The notes under the pieces were generated by a model. It saw only the letters and a list, made by a program, of their open reading frames with translations, was not told where the DNA came from and did not search any database. This document shows, piece by piece, positions 27,176 to 36,371 of a stretch of DNA of 64,000 bases (the stretch's first letter is position 1; the number at the start of each line of letters is the position of its first letter). The stretch covers positions 248,001 through 312,000 of the forward strand of contig NZ_CP126158.1 of assembly GCF_030127145.1 (NCBI RefSeq), written 5' to 3'. The stretch comes from Halobaculum halobium (GTDB lineage: Archaea > Halobacteriota > Halobacteria > Halobacteriales > Haloferacaceae). A program made the translations under genes and the position numbers.

Positions 27176-28189
27176 TTATTCGACTGCGCCGATCGAAAGA
27201 TACCGGGTCCCGCGCCCGCTCCCCTTCTTGCGGATACACCCATACCGAACGAGCACGTTCAGATACCGGCGACGTTCTCGCGGCTCGGCGTCCGGGTACT
27301 CGAGCTCGAACATCTCGGCGAGGTCCTCGGCACGAATCTCGCCCGCGTCGTCGATCATGTGCTTCAGCAGGCGGTGAGGCGTGTCGAGGCGCTCGATGTT
27401 ATACCGCCGGATCGACTCCTGGGCGGGCTCCCGAACGTCGGCGACGAGCGCCGGAGTCACTCGCTCGTCCCGTGACTTCCCTTCGACGTACGCCTCGCGG
27501 AGGATCGAGATCGCCTCGCGGGCGTTCCCGGCGGCGGTGTCGGCGATCACTTCGAGCGTGCCGTCAGTGATCCCCGAGAGGTCGCCCGCGTCGATCCGTG
27601 ATTCGAGGATGTCGACGATCTCGTGCTGGGCGTACCGGTCGAGTTCGATGTGTGGGCCGGTTCGGAGCCGGGAGGCAGTCGCCGAGTCGAGTCGCGCCGC
27701 GAACCGCTCGTACTCGTGCATGACGAAGATCGGCGTGACGCCCGCGGTCTCGAACAGGACGTGCGCGAGGTGCTCGTCCTCGATGTGCTCCGCTTCATCG
27801 AGGGTGAGCACGACCGGCGAGTCGGCGTCCTCCAGCTGTGCGAGGAGTTCCGACGCGGCGTTCGCCTTCGGCGACGACCGCGATTTCAGCCTGGCGTCGA
27901 CGAGCGCTTCTTCGAGAATCGCGGCTCGTGAGCGCGTCCGGAGACAGTCGACGTGCGCTGTATTCACCGTCGTCTCCCGCCGAAGTTCACGCACTGCGAA
28001 CCGTGCGAGTGCAGTCTTTCCTGCACCAGTCGGCCCGGAAATGCAGATCGGGTACGCCGGCTGATCGGAGCGAAGCGGGTCAAGGCCACTCGCCAACTGA
28101 CGAAGCGTCGAGTCGCGATGTGGCATCCGCTCGGGGACTCGATCGAGTTCGAGCACCCGCGGCACGGACACGGCTACTCCGCTCGCCAT
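27176..28189 (-). CDS. Orc1/Cdc6-family replication initiator
   Basis: The 337-residue AAA+ initiator has Walker A GPTGAGKTA (about residues 52-60), Walker B VVLTLDEAEH (about 126-135), a sensor-like region (TSRLRTG) and a C-terminal winged-helix domain (LLKHMIDDAGEIRAEDLAEM). It is expected to bind origin repeats and load the helicase. It is shorter than chromosomal Orc1 proteins and is typical of plasmid-borne copies. Its ATG overlaps the end of the upstream small gene by 16 bases. The region upstream of that gene holds origin-like repeats. Confidence 0.88.
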   Translation of the reverse strand: MASGVAVSVPRVLELDRVPERMPHRDSTLRQLASGLDPLRSDQPAYPICISGPTGAGKTALARFAVRELRRETTVNTAHVDCLRTRSRAAILEEALVDARLKSRSSPKANAASELLAQLEDADSPVVLTLDEAEHIEDEHLAHVLFETAGVTPIFVMHEYERFAARLDSATASRLRTGPHIELDRYAQHEIVDILESRIDAGDLSGITDGTLEVIADTAAGNAREAISILREAYVEGKSRDERVTPALVADVREPAQESIRRYNIERLDTPHRLLKHMIDDAGEIRAEDLAEMFELEYPDAEPRERRRYLNVLVRYGCIRKKGSGRGTRYLSIGAVE

Positions 28190-28530
28190 TGGTGCCGGGG
28201 GTGGATCCAGTCCCACTCGCTGAGGTCGACATCGGCGAAGTACTCGCCACGTCCGGCGTACCGGATCTCCTCGGGAACGTCCCGGGCGAGATCGTCGACG
28301 CCGTGCTCGTCGAAGTTCGCGGCGACGACGTGGTTCCAGAAGTAGTCCCAGTAGAGCGCGATCTCGCAGTCGTTGACGAGCCCCAGGAGCTCGTAGCGAC
28401 CTTCGTCGGTGTCGTCGAGGTGGCGAGTCATGTTGACCGCCTCGCTCGGGGAGCGGTGCTCGGCGATCGTCCACGCGAGTTCGCCTTGGACGTGCGTGAA
28501 CGTCCCCGAACCTTCGGTAGTTCCTGACAT
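28174..28530 (-). CDS. Small protein co-transcribed with Orc1/Cdc6
   Basis: The 118-residue acidic protein starts MSGTTEGSGTFTHVQGELAW. It is rich in Trp/Tyr/His near the C terminus (YWDYFWNHVVAANFDEHG, DWIHPRHQW). It overlaps the orc gene, so both are probably made from the same promoter in the origin region. No family is recognised; a role in origin control is a guess from position only. Confidence 0.6.
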   Translation of the reverse strand: MSGTTEGSGTFTHVQGELAWTIAEHRSPSEAVNMTRHLDDTDEGRYELLGLVNDCEIALYWDYFWNHVVAANFDEHGVDDLARDVPEEIRYAGRGEYFADVDLSEWDWIHPRHQWRAE

Positions 28531-28729
28531 CAACTCAGTACGGACACCGTTCGATATTAGAAGCGGGCCATGAGCGGGGTGTAAGTGAAACCCCCCGGAT
28601 GCGGGTGGTGTGTTCCGGTGGAAGTGAACTGTGCAATGCGCTCTACTTTCACTCCGGTCAACGAATGTTAAATACAGGCCAGTTCCAACTGCCAATACTC
28701 CCGCACAGAACCCACCAGGGAGTTCAACT
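28531..28729. other. Origin-like/regulatory region upstream of the orc operon
   Basis: The region holds related short motifs in both orientations: GTAAGTGAAACC (28581-28592), GGTGGAAGTGAAC (28617-28629) and CTTTCACTCCGG (28648-28659), plus a small palindrome TTCCGGTGGAA. GGAAGTGAAAC-type motifs recur at 37496-37506 and 37603-37613. Placement next to orc/cdc6 fits an origin, but the motifs are shorter than canonical haloarchaeal origin recognition boxes. It also carries the promoter of the CBASS genes. Confidence 0.45.
28667..28674 (+). promoter_or_regulatory. TATA box of the CBASS operon
   Basis: GTTAAATA lies about 60 bases before the ATG at 28730, giving a short leader. A CAGGGAG purine stretch lies just before the start codon. 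Confidence 0.55.
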
Positions 28730-29668
28730 ATGACCATCTCGGCTCAAAAGCTTGAACGTTGGACGAACTACGAAACGGCGGCAATCAACGGTGCAAAGGA
28801 GACTCATCAGCATATACGTGCGAACCTCGACAAGGATACGTCACGACTCAATAACAGGAGTGATGCACGATTTGATACGCTGCTCCAAGGTTCCTATGCA
28901 AACACAACCCTCGTCCGAGGCAGCGGTGATGTCGACATCTTGGTTAGGCTGACCAACCCATACAAGGGAGATCTATCCAAGTTAGATTCAAGAAAAGCTA
29001 ATCACTACGAACGTACTGCGGACTACTTCCAAGCGAGTTACAGCTTAGAGGATTTCCAGTCAGATGTTCTTGCGGAACTTGAGGAGATTTACGGTTCGAA
29101 CGCAGTGACACGCGGGAACAAGGCTATCGAGATCGACCAAAGCAAGTGCCAACTTACCACAGATGCGGACGTGGTGCCCTGTCAGGAGTATCGGAGATAC
29201 ACCAACTATCAGGGCGAACAGCATGACCCGGAAATGTTCTACAGGGGAATTAGATTCTTTCCAGCTAATGGAGGCGATACAATCATCAACTTTCCAGAGC
29301 GGCACATCGAGAAGGGCACCGAGCTGAACGACGCAGCCAATGGTAACTACAAAGAGACAATACGGCTCTTCAAGAATGCGCGTAATGCGCTTGTTGAGGA
29401 AGGTCGAATCAAGAAGGACGACGTTCCTTCGTACTTCATAGAATGCTTGTTGTCTAACGTTCCTTCAAGCAAGTTTCACAGTTCTGATCTACTGGATCGC
29501 TTCGGTTCGATCATCATCTACTTACAGAGTGAAGAGGTGGATTTCACGACGTTCTCAGCCCAACATGGTCTTGAACCTCTGTTTGGCCGGTTTGATGAGA
29601 CCAAATGGGATCGTCGTTCTGCAAATCAGTATATTGACGCACTCGGTTGGCTGTATCACAACGGGTAG
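28730..29668 (+). CDS. CD-NTase (cGAS/DncV-like nucleotidyltransferase) of a CBASS
   Basis: The 312-residue enzyme has the polymerase-beta-type signature of CD-NTases: QGSYANTTLVRGSGDVDILV, where Gly54-Ser55 and Asp67/Asp69 form the first two parts of the active site. A third acidic residue lies in TTDADVVPC (Asp145 or Asp147). It would make a cyclic oligonucleotide when a virus is sensed. It is followed after seven bases by a Cap15-like effector gene, the minimal type I CBASS arrangement, without Cap2/Cap3 ancillary genes. The product nucleotide cannot be predicted by eye. Confidence 0.85.
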   Translation: MTISAQKLERWTNYETAAINGAKETHQHIRANLDKDTSRLNNRSDARFDTLLQGSYANTTLVRGSGDVDILVRLTNPYKGDLSKLDSRKANHYERTADYFQASYSLEDFQSDVLAELEEIYGSNAVTRGNKAIEIDQSKCQLTTDADVVPCQEYRRYTNYQGEQHDPEMFYRGIRFFPANGGDTIINFPERHIEKGTELNDAANGNYKETIRLFKNARNALVEEGRIKKDDVPSYFIECLLSNVPSSKFHSSDLLDRFGSIIIYLQSEEVDFTTFSAQHGLEPLFGRFDETKWDRRSANQYIDALGWLYHNG

Positions 29669-29675
29669 CTGAAAC

Positions 29676-30326
29676 GTGCACACCTATTCCACTGATAACG
29701 ATAAGCGGGTTAAAGTCGCGGCCGGTTTGGGTATTCTCAGCTATCTCGTCACATCTAATCTGGACTTCTTGATCAGACTATTTCAGCCCTTCACACCGTT
29801 TGGACTCGATCCTACAGTCGTATCGACTGGGATGGTGCTCTCAGCGGTACTGATCATCTTTGAGAGGCGAGCTTGGTCCGTTGGGGTACTCCGGTCCCTT
29901 GGTGTTGTAGCCGTTCCCGATCTGTCTGGACACTGGGAGGGGACACTGACCCCGATTGAGTCAGCGACTGCAGGTGACGAGGAGTACAAATCAGGCGATG
30001 AGGTCGAAATCGAACTTAAGATCCGCCAAACATGGAGGAGAATCGTCATCCAACTGGAGACGGAAGATTCGATATCTGAAAGCTTAGGCGCTTCATTTGT
30101 GACTGATAAGATTGACCCCAAGATCCACTACTACTACGAAAATACACCAAAGCCAGGAACATCACAGACCATGAGCCCTCATCGAGGCAGTGCAGAGCTG
30201 ACTGTTATCAATCAGGGTGAATTGAGGGGTCGTTATTACACGGGACCCGACAGACAAAGCTACGGAGAGATTCGACTTCAGAAAAAGCGAAAGGCGAGCC
30301 TGATGTCTAGGATTCTATCTAAATAA
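29676..30326 (+). CDS. Cap15-like CBASS effector (two membrane helices plus beta-barrel)
   Basis: The 216-residue protein starts at a GTG seven bases after the CD-NTase stop. Two hydrophobic helices (about residues 12-32 and 47-64) are followed by DLSGHWEGTLTP, then alternating strands (VEIELKIRQTWRRIVIQLET, SAELTVINQGELRGRYY) ending GEIRLQKK. This matches Cap15, whose barrel binds the cyclic nucleotide and whose helices oligomerise to disrupt the membrane. I assign it by pattern and context. Confidence 0.8.
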   Translation: MHTYSTDNDKRVKVAAGLGILSYLVTSNLDFLIRLFQPFTPFGLDPTVVSTGMVLSAVLIIFERRAWSVGVLRSLGVVAVPDLSGHWEGTLTPIESATAGDEEYKSGDEVEIELKIRQTWRRIVIQLETEDSISESLGASFVTDKIDPKIHYYYENTPKPGTSQTMSPHRGSAELTVINQGELRGRYYTGPDRQSYGEIRLQKKRKASLMSRILSK

Positions 30327-30330
30327 CTGT

Positions 30331-30681
30331 TCAGAGGGTATTACCGAGCCCGTCTCCGAAGTATCCACATTCATCACACCGAACGTGTGTTCGCATTTTT
30401 GCATTAGCTGTCTCAGCATCTGAAGAGCCCTTTACTGCGCCGAACAGTCCACCTAATATCGCTCCCTGTGGCCCGAACGCGCCTCCAAGTAATGCACCAC
30501 CCGCTGCACCGGCTAGAAATCCTCCCCATTGGCTCTTTGATCTCTCTTCTCCCTCTGACTTTGCCTCGTCCTCGCTCAGGATACGAGTAGGATAGGCCGA
30601 TTCAGAGTCGCATTTTGGACAGGATATGTCATCCTGCTCCAGTGGGAAATCCTTGTGAAACGATGGCCCCGCGTCAGACAT
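30331..30681 (-). CDS. Zinc-ribbon protein with a glycine-zipper membrane segment
   Basis: The 116-residue protein has an N-terminal CPKCDSESAYP half-ribbon and a C-terminal CDECGYFGDG that could close one zinc site. Between them lies GGFLAGAAGGALLGGAFGP, a glycine-zipper helix pair. It converges on the CBASS operon with a four-base gap. A role in CBASS is not indicated. Confidence 0.65.
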   Translation of the reverse strand: MSDAGPSFHKDFPLEQDDISCPKCDSESAYPTRILSEDEAKSEGEERSKSQWGGFLAGAAGGALLGGAFGPQGAILGGLFGAVKGSSDAETANAKMRTHVRCDECGYFGDGLGNTL

Positions 30682-30784
30682 GTGATCGTTGATGAGTTGC
30701 TCAACGGAATAATTCTCTCGTTCAATTGAGCGATCTCCTGAGTTTCTTAGACCTTCAGACAGTCATTATCAAGGAGATCGTCCC

Positions 30785-31018
30785 TCAGTACGCCGAAAGC
30801 TGGCTATCTACACTACTGGATAGTGATCGCCTGATCTGGTCGCGATCCTACCCAAGCGGCGATAGCACGCTTTCCGCGGTCCGGACCGATTGTTCCTGAT
30901 TCCATTCAGTACCGTAGGACGGTAGCTCTTGGTAACTAAATCGGACACGCGCCAGTCCGCGTGCGTCGTTATCAACGACGACGTACTCAGCGCGCTGTCC
31001 GGGTTCAAGCGATGCAGT
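30785..31018 (-). pseudogene. C-terminal remnant of a second PolB gene
   Basis: The minus strand encodes EPGQRAEYVVVDNDARGLAR, then VRFSYQELPSYG and TAESVLSPLG, a stop codon in place of the conserved Trp, and DRDQIRRSL. This aligns without gaps to the last 75 residues of the intact PolB at 34158-36365 (GQRVEYLVFDDDARGLGR, AESVLSPLGWDRERIRR). The upstream part is missing and replaced by the gene at 31051-32595. It is therefore a dead paralogue, not part of the intact gene. Confidence 0.8.
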
Positions 31019-31050
31019 TCCTCCTGACAGAGGAGACGCTGATCAGGGCT

Positions 31051-32595
31051 TCAGGACCAAATAGCAGCCTTCTCTGCGGAACCGCTGAACCCTGTCGGCG
31101 CGCACCGAATCTGAACTTCGTCCATCAACACCGAGTCCGAGACCGCGAACACCAACCATCCAACCATCAGTTCTCCTTCTGACTGATATCCTCTGTCGAA
31201 GAGCTCTCCACTGACCGGATCAGAGATCGTCGAGACATATCCGGTGTCGAACCTGTCGTAGGTTTCACTGTTGCTCACAACAGCGAATGACTCCTCATCA
31301 GGTATTGTTCCGCCCCCACCGATGTTCTCTCGGCTGACTTCCGCCAAGAGGATCTGTTGGCCAGAGTCAGCTGTGTACGTCTCTTCGGAGTAGCCTTTAC
31401 CGACTGTGATCGACTGAACGAACTGCGGATAGAGTGTCTCAACGGTGACTTCCCACCGATCACCGAACGCGTAGCTCTCGCCGAAGTCTCTCGATACTGG
31501 TTTGATATCGATCTCGTCCCGTCCGCTGGCCCCATCCGGCCCACGAACCCGATATTTACGGTCAGTGAGTACATTGGCCGAATCGGACAACTCGACTTCT
31601 TTCGTAGATTCGGCGCTGACCGACTCACTGATCGTAGCGATCTGCTCCCACGCGCCGGACTCGTCTTCTGTCCCGATCCGCCGTTCGAGAATGGCGTTGT
31701 AGAACCCGTCTCCCTCCCCAGTGTTCTCGAATTCGACGATAACCGGATATTCTGCGTCCAGTTCTGCGCTGCTGGGTGTGAGAACACCAACCGTCGAGGT
31801 GTTCGGGGTCGGGAGCTCTCCAAGAGACCAGCTGATCTCCGGCGTCTCTGAATCGCCCAACGAACGGTAGAACGAAAAAGCATCTCCAGCGAGATCTCGG
31901 CTCACATCGAACACGACATACCCTGTCTCTCCGGGTTGTGCATCGCGATACGTAACAGCCGAGTCGTCGTCCGGAAACAGTGCCTGTGACTGAGCAACCT
32001 CGTCATCAAGCTCGAATGCACGTAGCGCTGGATCGGACTCACCATCTGGATTTTCAACGGCGAGATCAACCGCCACGTAGATACCGTTGTCTGGGCTGAC
32101 AACCTCCGTCTCATCGAATTCCTCTTGGAGGAACGATTCTACGAGCCGCGGGTTTGACACGGACAGTGTGAGGTCGCCGATAGCAACCTGTTCTCCGAGA
32201 TCAGCATTTACCGTCGTGATCTCGATCTCGTGAGATGCGTCGTAGTCGGTGATCCGGAATGAATACTCACCGGTGTACCCGATGAATGTTGGGCCGACAG
32301 TTGTTGACTTCGTCTCTGTGATCGGGATCTCCTCGATAGTCACGTTCTCATCGATGCTGAAAGCACCTTCACCGATCGTCAGAGTAGTACTGAATGTTCC
32401 AGTCCGACCTCCGGTGTTCTTCGCGCTCACTTCGAGCTCGAAGTCCTCTCCGGCATTCGCTTCCTCTGGACCGGATATTTCCACATCCTCGAAATAGGGC
32501 GGACCGGAGCGGACGGCGCCACGAATCGTGTTGCACCCTGCGAGGCTGGCGAGAGAAGACGCGCCGACGAGTGAGAGAACTTTTCTTCGATCCAT
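31051..32595 (-). CDS. Exported lipoprotein with CARDB-like repeats
   Basis: The protein of about 514 residues starts MDRRKVLSLVGASSLASLAG then Cys: a Tat-type signal with lipobox. The mature part contains several immunoglobulin-like CARDB-type domains, recognisable by repeats such as FELEVSAKNTGGRTGTFST and YPVIVEFENTGEGDGFYNA. Such domains are typical of archaeal surface proteins. The gene sits in the gap left by a decayed PolB cassette. Starting at an upstream ATG would place seven residues before the Tat signal; the ATG at 32595 is more likely. Confidence 0.75.
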   Translation of the reverse strand: MDRRKVLSLVGASSLASLAGCNTIRGAVRSGPPYFEDVEISGPEEANAGEDFELEVSAKNTGGRTGTFSTTLTIGEGAFSIDENVTIEEIPITETKSTTVGPTFIGYTGEYSFRITDYDASHEIEITTVNADLGEQVAIGDLTLSVSNPRLVESFLQEEFDETEVVSPDNGIYVAVDLAVENPDGESDPALRAFELDDEVAQSQALFPDDDSAVTYRDAQPGETGYVVFDVSRDLAGDAFSFYRSLGDSETPEISWSLGELPTPNTSTVGVLTPSSAELDAEYPVIVEFENTGEGDGFYNAILERRIGTEDESGAWEQIATISESVSAESTKEVELSDSANVLTDRKYRVRGPDGASGRDEIDIKPVSRDFGESYAFGDRWEVTVETLYPQFVQSITVGKGYSEETYTADSGQQILLAEVSRENIGGGGTIPDEESFAVVSNSETYDRFDTGYVSTISDPVSGELFDRGYQSEGELMVGWLVFAVSDSVLMDEVQIRCAPTGFSGSAEKAAIWS

Positions 32596-32616
32596 AACCG
32601 GCCGTGAGCAACGCAT

Positions 32617-32969
32617 CTAATCAATCCACCGTCACGATTTGCGGGACTGATAGTAACCCATCGACGAATGGGTGTAAAATTCATCGACGACTGTCTAATC
32701 GAGGTACAATTTCCAGCTGCCAAAGGTAAGGCCAACAAAAATCCAGTAGCATGAGTGCCATCGGCGCTAGATGTCGGTGAGGCCCCATTGAACCCGAGTG
32801 TAGCTGGACTACTGGGAATAGAGTCGCGAGCCGTCCGTGCTCAGTGGAAACAAAACCCGAACAATCCAACGGCTTATCGTAGCTGGAAGACTCAATTGTC
32901 TTGCGATTCCCAGATAGTCGTTCAATTATACAGAAGACAGAAGATCTATGCGGAAGTGAATATAGAATT
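32617..32969. other. Intergenic region with a remnant of the RecA-like gene's upstream region
   Basis: No gene is visible. Bases 32805-32856 match 37455-37506 at 40 of 52 positions without gaps, the region just upstream of the RecA-like gene. This marks the far end of the decayed second PolB cassette. Confidence 0.55.
32805..32856. repeat. 52-bp diverged repeat (copy 1)
   Basis: Ungapped match to 37455-37506, sharing the core AGTCGCGAGCC. Copy 2 lies immediately upstream of the RecA-like gene, so this copy is likely its lost counterpart. Confidence 0.6.
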
Positions 32970-34016
32970 TTACTTTTTATTCAATTCAACTAACATATCG
33001 ACCATAATGTACTCTGAGAACAGATTCTTGTATTCTCCCTCGCTGTAAAAGAAGAGGACACCAAAGACAAAGAGAAACGCACCGAAGTATTCGCTCCCGA
33101 GATCAGTGTTTATCAGATCTATAATAATTGGTGTGTACTCCGGTGACGACTGTAGAAGCGTATACTTGCTTTCTCTCCAAGTCAAATCGTAAGACGCTGT
33201 ACCAATGATAACTTGATAAGCAGAGAATGAAAATAATACTACCCACATACTCCTAGAAAATGAGAAAATTGCTTGGAAAAGGTTAGCTCGACTTGATTCT
33301 CCCGACTCTAGTATGCTCATTGCCGAAGTATAAACCATATTCCCGTCATTACTATCCAACCAAGAAACCTGTGACTCTATCGACTGCTTGAATGACTCAT
33401 TGAGTGGTCTATCCTGTTTAAAACGATTCTTGAACTGGTTTCTGTGTGGTGTCAGGACTTTACTAAACCAGTCACGCAGAGACTCAATTGGCCCAATTGC
33501 GGCTAAGACATAACCTAAGCTGTAAGAAAAGAAAAGTTCGTATCTACCGGTCGCAACTCCATATGCCAAGGTACCTACAATAGGTACAATCAACACCGCC
33601 AAGGAAAGTACTACATATAGGTCCGATGGGTCGTCCTGTTTACCATTATTGTTATTTGAACCCGACTCACTAGATTCTTCATCTGTTTGATCATCAAAAT
33701 ACCCACTGACCGCACTATTTAAAACATTCTTTGCGGTGATGATTGAGTTCCAATACGCTCGCATTGATAGATATATCGTCGACTCAATGTAAACTGAGAT
33801 AGTGTGAATTGCTTGACCAACAGCAAAGCCAAACACGAAGACAATCAGTACGGTTACAGCCAGAAGTGCGCCAGGCGAGGTGTCAGTGCCAGATAGACTC
33901 CCTGTTGGAAGAGACAGGATGCTGAGTGTAAGAAAGGAAATGCCAGGAAACGCCTTCGCATACAGACTGTAAGAATCGAAGATACTCGAGAGATTACTTT
34001 GCACAACATTCCCCAT
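32970..34016 (-). CDS. Multi-helix membrane protein of unknown function
   Basis: The 348-residue protein is notably AT-rich compared with the neighbouring polymerase. Hydrophobic helices lie at about residues 45-75 (ALLAVTVLIVFVFGFAVGQA), 135-180 (VVLSLAVLIVPIVGTLAYG, SYSLGYVLAAIGPIESL), 265-285 (MWVVLFSFSAYQVIIGTA) and near the C terminus (EYFGAFLFVFGVLFFYSEG). A cytoplasmic Asn/Ser-rich loop separates the first helices. No family is recognised. Its composition and position in an accessory zone suggest transfer. Confidence 0.65.
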   Translation of the reverse strand: MGNVVQSNLSSIFDSYSLYAKAFPGISFLTLSILSLPTGSLSGTDTSPGALLAVTVLIVFVFGFAVGQAIHTISVYIESTIYLSMRAYWNSIITAKNVLNSAVSGYFDDQTDEESSESGSNNNNGKQDDPSDLYVVLSLAVLIVPIVGTLAYGVATGRYELFFSYSLGYVLAAIGPIESLRDWFSKVLTPHRNQFKNRFKQDRPLNESFKQSIESQVSWLDSNDGNMVYTSAMSILESGESSRANLFQAIFSFSRSMWVVLFSFSAYQVIIGTASYDLTWRESKYTLLQSSPEYTPIIIDLINTDLGSEYFGAFLFVFGVLFFYSEGEYKNLFSEYIMVDMLVELNKK

Positions 34017-34157
34017 AGATTACAACATATTAAATGGACTTACTCACTGATATATGAACTACCCGCAAGATCTTGATCTGGGCGTAGGATGGCCTGTTAT
34101 TGGAGCAATGCACGGTGTCTGGCGTCGGCTCAAGGCAACCCCGAAATTGAACAAATC

Positions 34158-36365
34158 CTACTCGAATGCAGATAACCGGCTATCTCGATATCCCACCAGC
34201 GTTCTCCGTATCCGCTCACGGTCCCATCCCAGCGGCGACAACACGCTCTCGGCAGCCCGAATCGCTTGCTTCCGATACCAGGCCGTATCATACCCACGCA
34301 GTTCCTCGTGACTCAGCCGGACCCGCCCCAGCCCGCGAGCGTCGTCGTCGAACACCAGATACTCGACCCGCTGGCCCGCCGCTAATGCACAATCCTTCCA
34401 CTTCGCGCGCTTCAACGCAGCCACGGTCACCGTCTCGTGACGGTATTGTTCGGCACGCTTCGACACGCGTTGCGTAATCAATAAATCGGACGGCGGGACT
34501 TCCTCTCGCTCCAGCCGTCCGAGCCACGTCGCGAGTTCCGATACGACCGCCTCCGCGTCGTGGGTCCGATCGAGCGTCCGGATCAACGTGGACTGGAGCT
34601 GCGCGATCCACGTCGGGGTGTCGTCCTGTCGCGATTCGATCCCACGCGTCTTCACCGCGTCTCCGAGTCCTTCGTCGGGATACTCGACGCCCTGACGACG
34701 GCCAAAGTACCGTGTCAGCGCCCCCCCGTCGCCCCCGCGACGTGGACAGAACGCGACCCAGTCGAAACCCCCCTCATACTCCAATTCGATCCGGGTCGCC
34801 TCAGAAACCTCCGTTGCAATATCGTCGAGTGGTCGTCGATCACTCTCGGCGACCTCGGGTGCGGGCGTCACCCAGATCGAATCGACGATTCCGTGAAGGA
34901 CTCGCCAGCCTCCTTCTTCGAGTGCGGCTTTCGCGTCCAGCAGGATCTCGCGAGCGAAGGCGTTGATCGATTCGTGACACTCGATCCGACCGAACTTGGC
35001 GTTTGAGAACCCCTGATATCCGAAGCAGGACACGAGGATCCACTTGATCGCTGAGGATCGCGCCTCCAGGGTCGCCCGTTCCTCAGGGTCGTCCGTCTCC
35101 TGGATCCGGCGCTTGATATCGCTCCGCCCGTCGATGAGCGGCCCGAGAACGTCCGGAAGATAGCCGTCTCGTACGCAGATCGAATACCCGATCTTCGGGA
35201 CCGCTTCGTTGTCACAACAGCCGCATCGGACCGTCTCCGGCGAGATGTTGTATTCGCGGATGATGTTCGGATACATCGACGCGAAGTCGAGTTCGTACAC
35301 ATCCTCGTGGACGCCGACCTCGGGCGCGAGTGTCGTCCCGCCTCGGTCGGCGGTGTCCAGCGTCGAGGCGGAACGGAAGAATTCGGGTCGCCACGCCCGC
35401 CACGGAACGAGAACTCCACAGGACCGGGCCTCGCGGATCTGCATGGCCGTCAACACGCGCCCGATCGAGGCCCACCCGAGTTCTTGTAACGGCAACCCCG
35501 CGCGTTCAACGAGGTCAAGACACCCGTCGAGGCCCGATTCGCTGTAGAAGAACGTATTCGCTCTGTCCAGAATCACGCGCCCCGGAACCGAATACCGGGC
35601 AGGGGAGTGACCGACCCGTCCATAGCTCGTGTACGTCGATTCGGAGGCCAACTGTGTGAATCCCGGTTCGCGACCAAGGGAGTACGGCTCCAGCCCGTAC
35701 TCTGCGGCCGCCTCGAAAAGCAACGGGACGACGCGAGCGGTGTCAACGACGAGAACATCGGGATCGACAGATGAAATGCGGTGTTCGACCGTTTCCGCGA
35801 CCTCCTTTGGAGACGACCCGATTTCTCCCCCGTCGATCTGGAGCTGTCCCAAGGCGGAGATACCCGACTCGTGAGCCGGAAACTGGATACGGAGTGTACG
35901 GAGGTCGCGGACTGAGGTATCTGGAGCCGCCTCGGTGTCGGTTTTAAGCGTGTACCGTAGTTGTCGGGTGAGGTCGACGTTGTAACAGGTGTGTTCGTCG
36001 GGATCTCCGAATTGGTGGATCCGCCGAGCAACCGAACGGATGTCTCCAACCCGTCGACAATCCACACGAAGAACCGGCCGCGCGCTCGATCGAAACGTCT
36101 GCCGCCACACGTCGATCTCAATGTTCGCAACGGCGTCCTGTCCGTCGAGAAATGACCGCAGATCTCGGAGTGATTCTGGAATCGCGCCGCGCTTCGCCAA
36201 TTTCGGATCCGGATCCGGACCTCCGTCACGACCGTACAACTCTGAGACAGGGGATCCGAAGAACAACGTGGGCCGATAATCATCGACGACGGTCCGATCG
36301 ACACCGTCCTCCGACAGCCGCCACTCGATAACCGATTCGTCGTCGTAGTCGATCGCGAGTACCAT
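34158..36365 (-). CDS. Family B DNA polymerase (PolB2-like)
   Basis: The 735-residue polymerase has motif A DFASMYPNIIREYN (about residue 360), a motif-B-like helix (SSAIKWILVSCFGYQGFSNA, about 440) and motif C as GIVDSIWV rather than the canonical DTDS, so only one of the paired aspartates is present there. I see no convincing DxE exonuclease motif in the N-terminal third, suggesting no proofreading. It heads a cassette with a small protein and a RecA-like protein, which resembles the archaeal PolB2/RadA-paralogue operons proposed as translesion systems. A diverged C-terminal copy exists at 30785-31018. Confidence 0.85.
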   Translation of the reverse strand: MVLAIDYDDESVIEWRLSEDGVDRTVVDDYRPTLFFGSPVSELYGRDGGPDPDPKLAKRGAIPESLRDLRSFLDGQDAVANIEIDVWRQTFRSSARPVLRVDCRRVGDIRSVARRIHQFGDPDEHTCYNVDLTRQLRYTLKTDTEAAPDTSVRDLRTLRIQFPAHESGISALGQLQIDGGEIGSSPKEVAETVEHRISSVDPDVLVVDTARVVPLLFEAAAEYGLEPYSLGREPGFTQLASESTYTSYGRVGHSPARYSVPGRVILDRANTFFYSESGLDGCLDLVERAGLPLQELGWASIGRVLTAMQIREARSCGVLVPWRAWRPEFFRSASTLDTADRGGTTLAPEVGVHEDVYELDFASMYPNIIREYNISPETVRCGCCDNEAVPKIGYSICVRDGYLPDVLGPLIDGRSDIKRRIQETDDPEERATLEARSSAIKWILVSCFGYQGFSNAKFGRIECHESINAFAREILLDAKAALEEGGWRVLHGIVDSIWVTPAPEVAESDRRPLDDIATEVSEATRIELEYEGGFDWVAFCPRRGGDGGALTRYFGRRQGVEYPDEGLGDAVKTRGIESRQDDTPTWIAQLQSTLIRTLDRTHDAEAVVSELATWLGRLEREEVPPSDLLITQRVSKRAEQYRHETVTVAALKRAKWKDCALAAGQRVEYLVFDDDARGLGRVRLSHEELRGYDTAWYRKQAIRAAESVLSPLGWDRERIRRTLVGYRDSRLSAFE

Positions 36366-36371
36366 ACTGTG

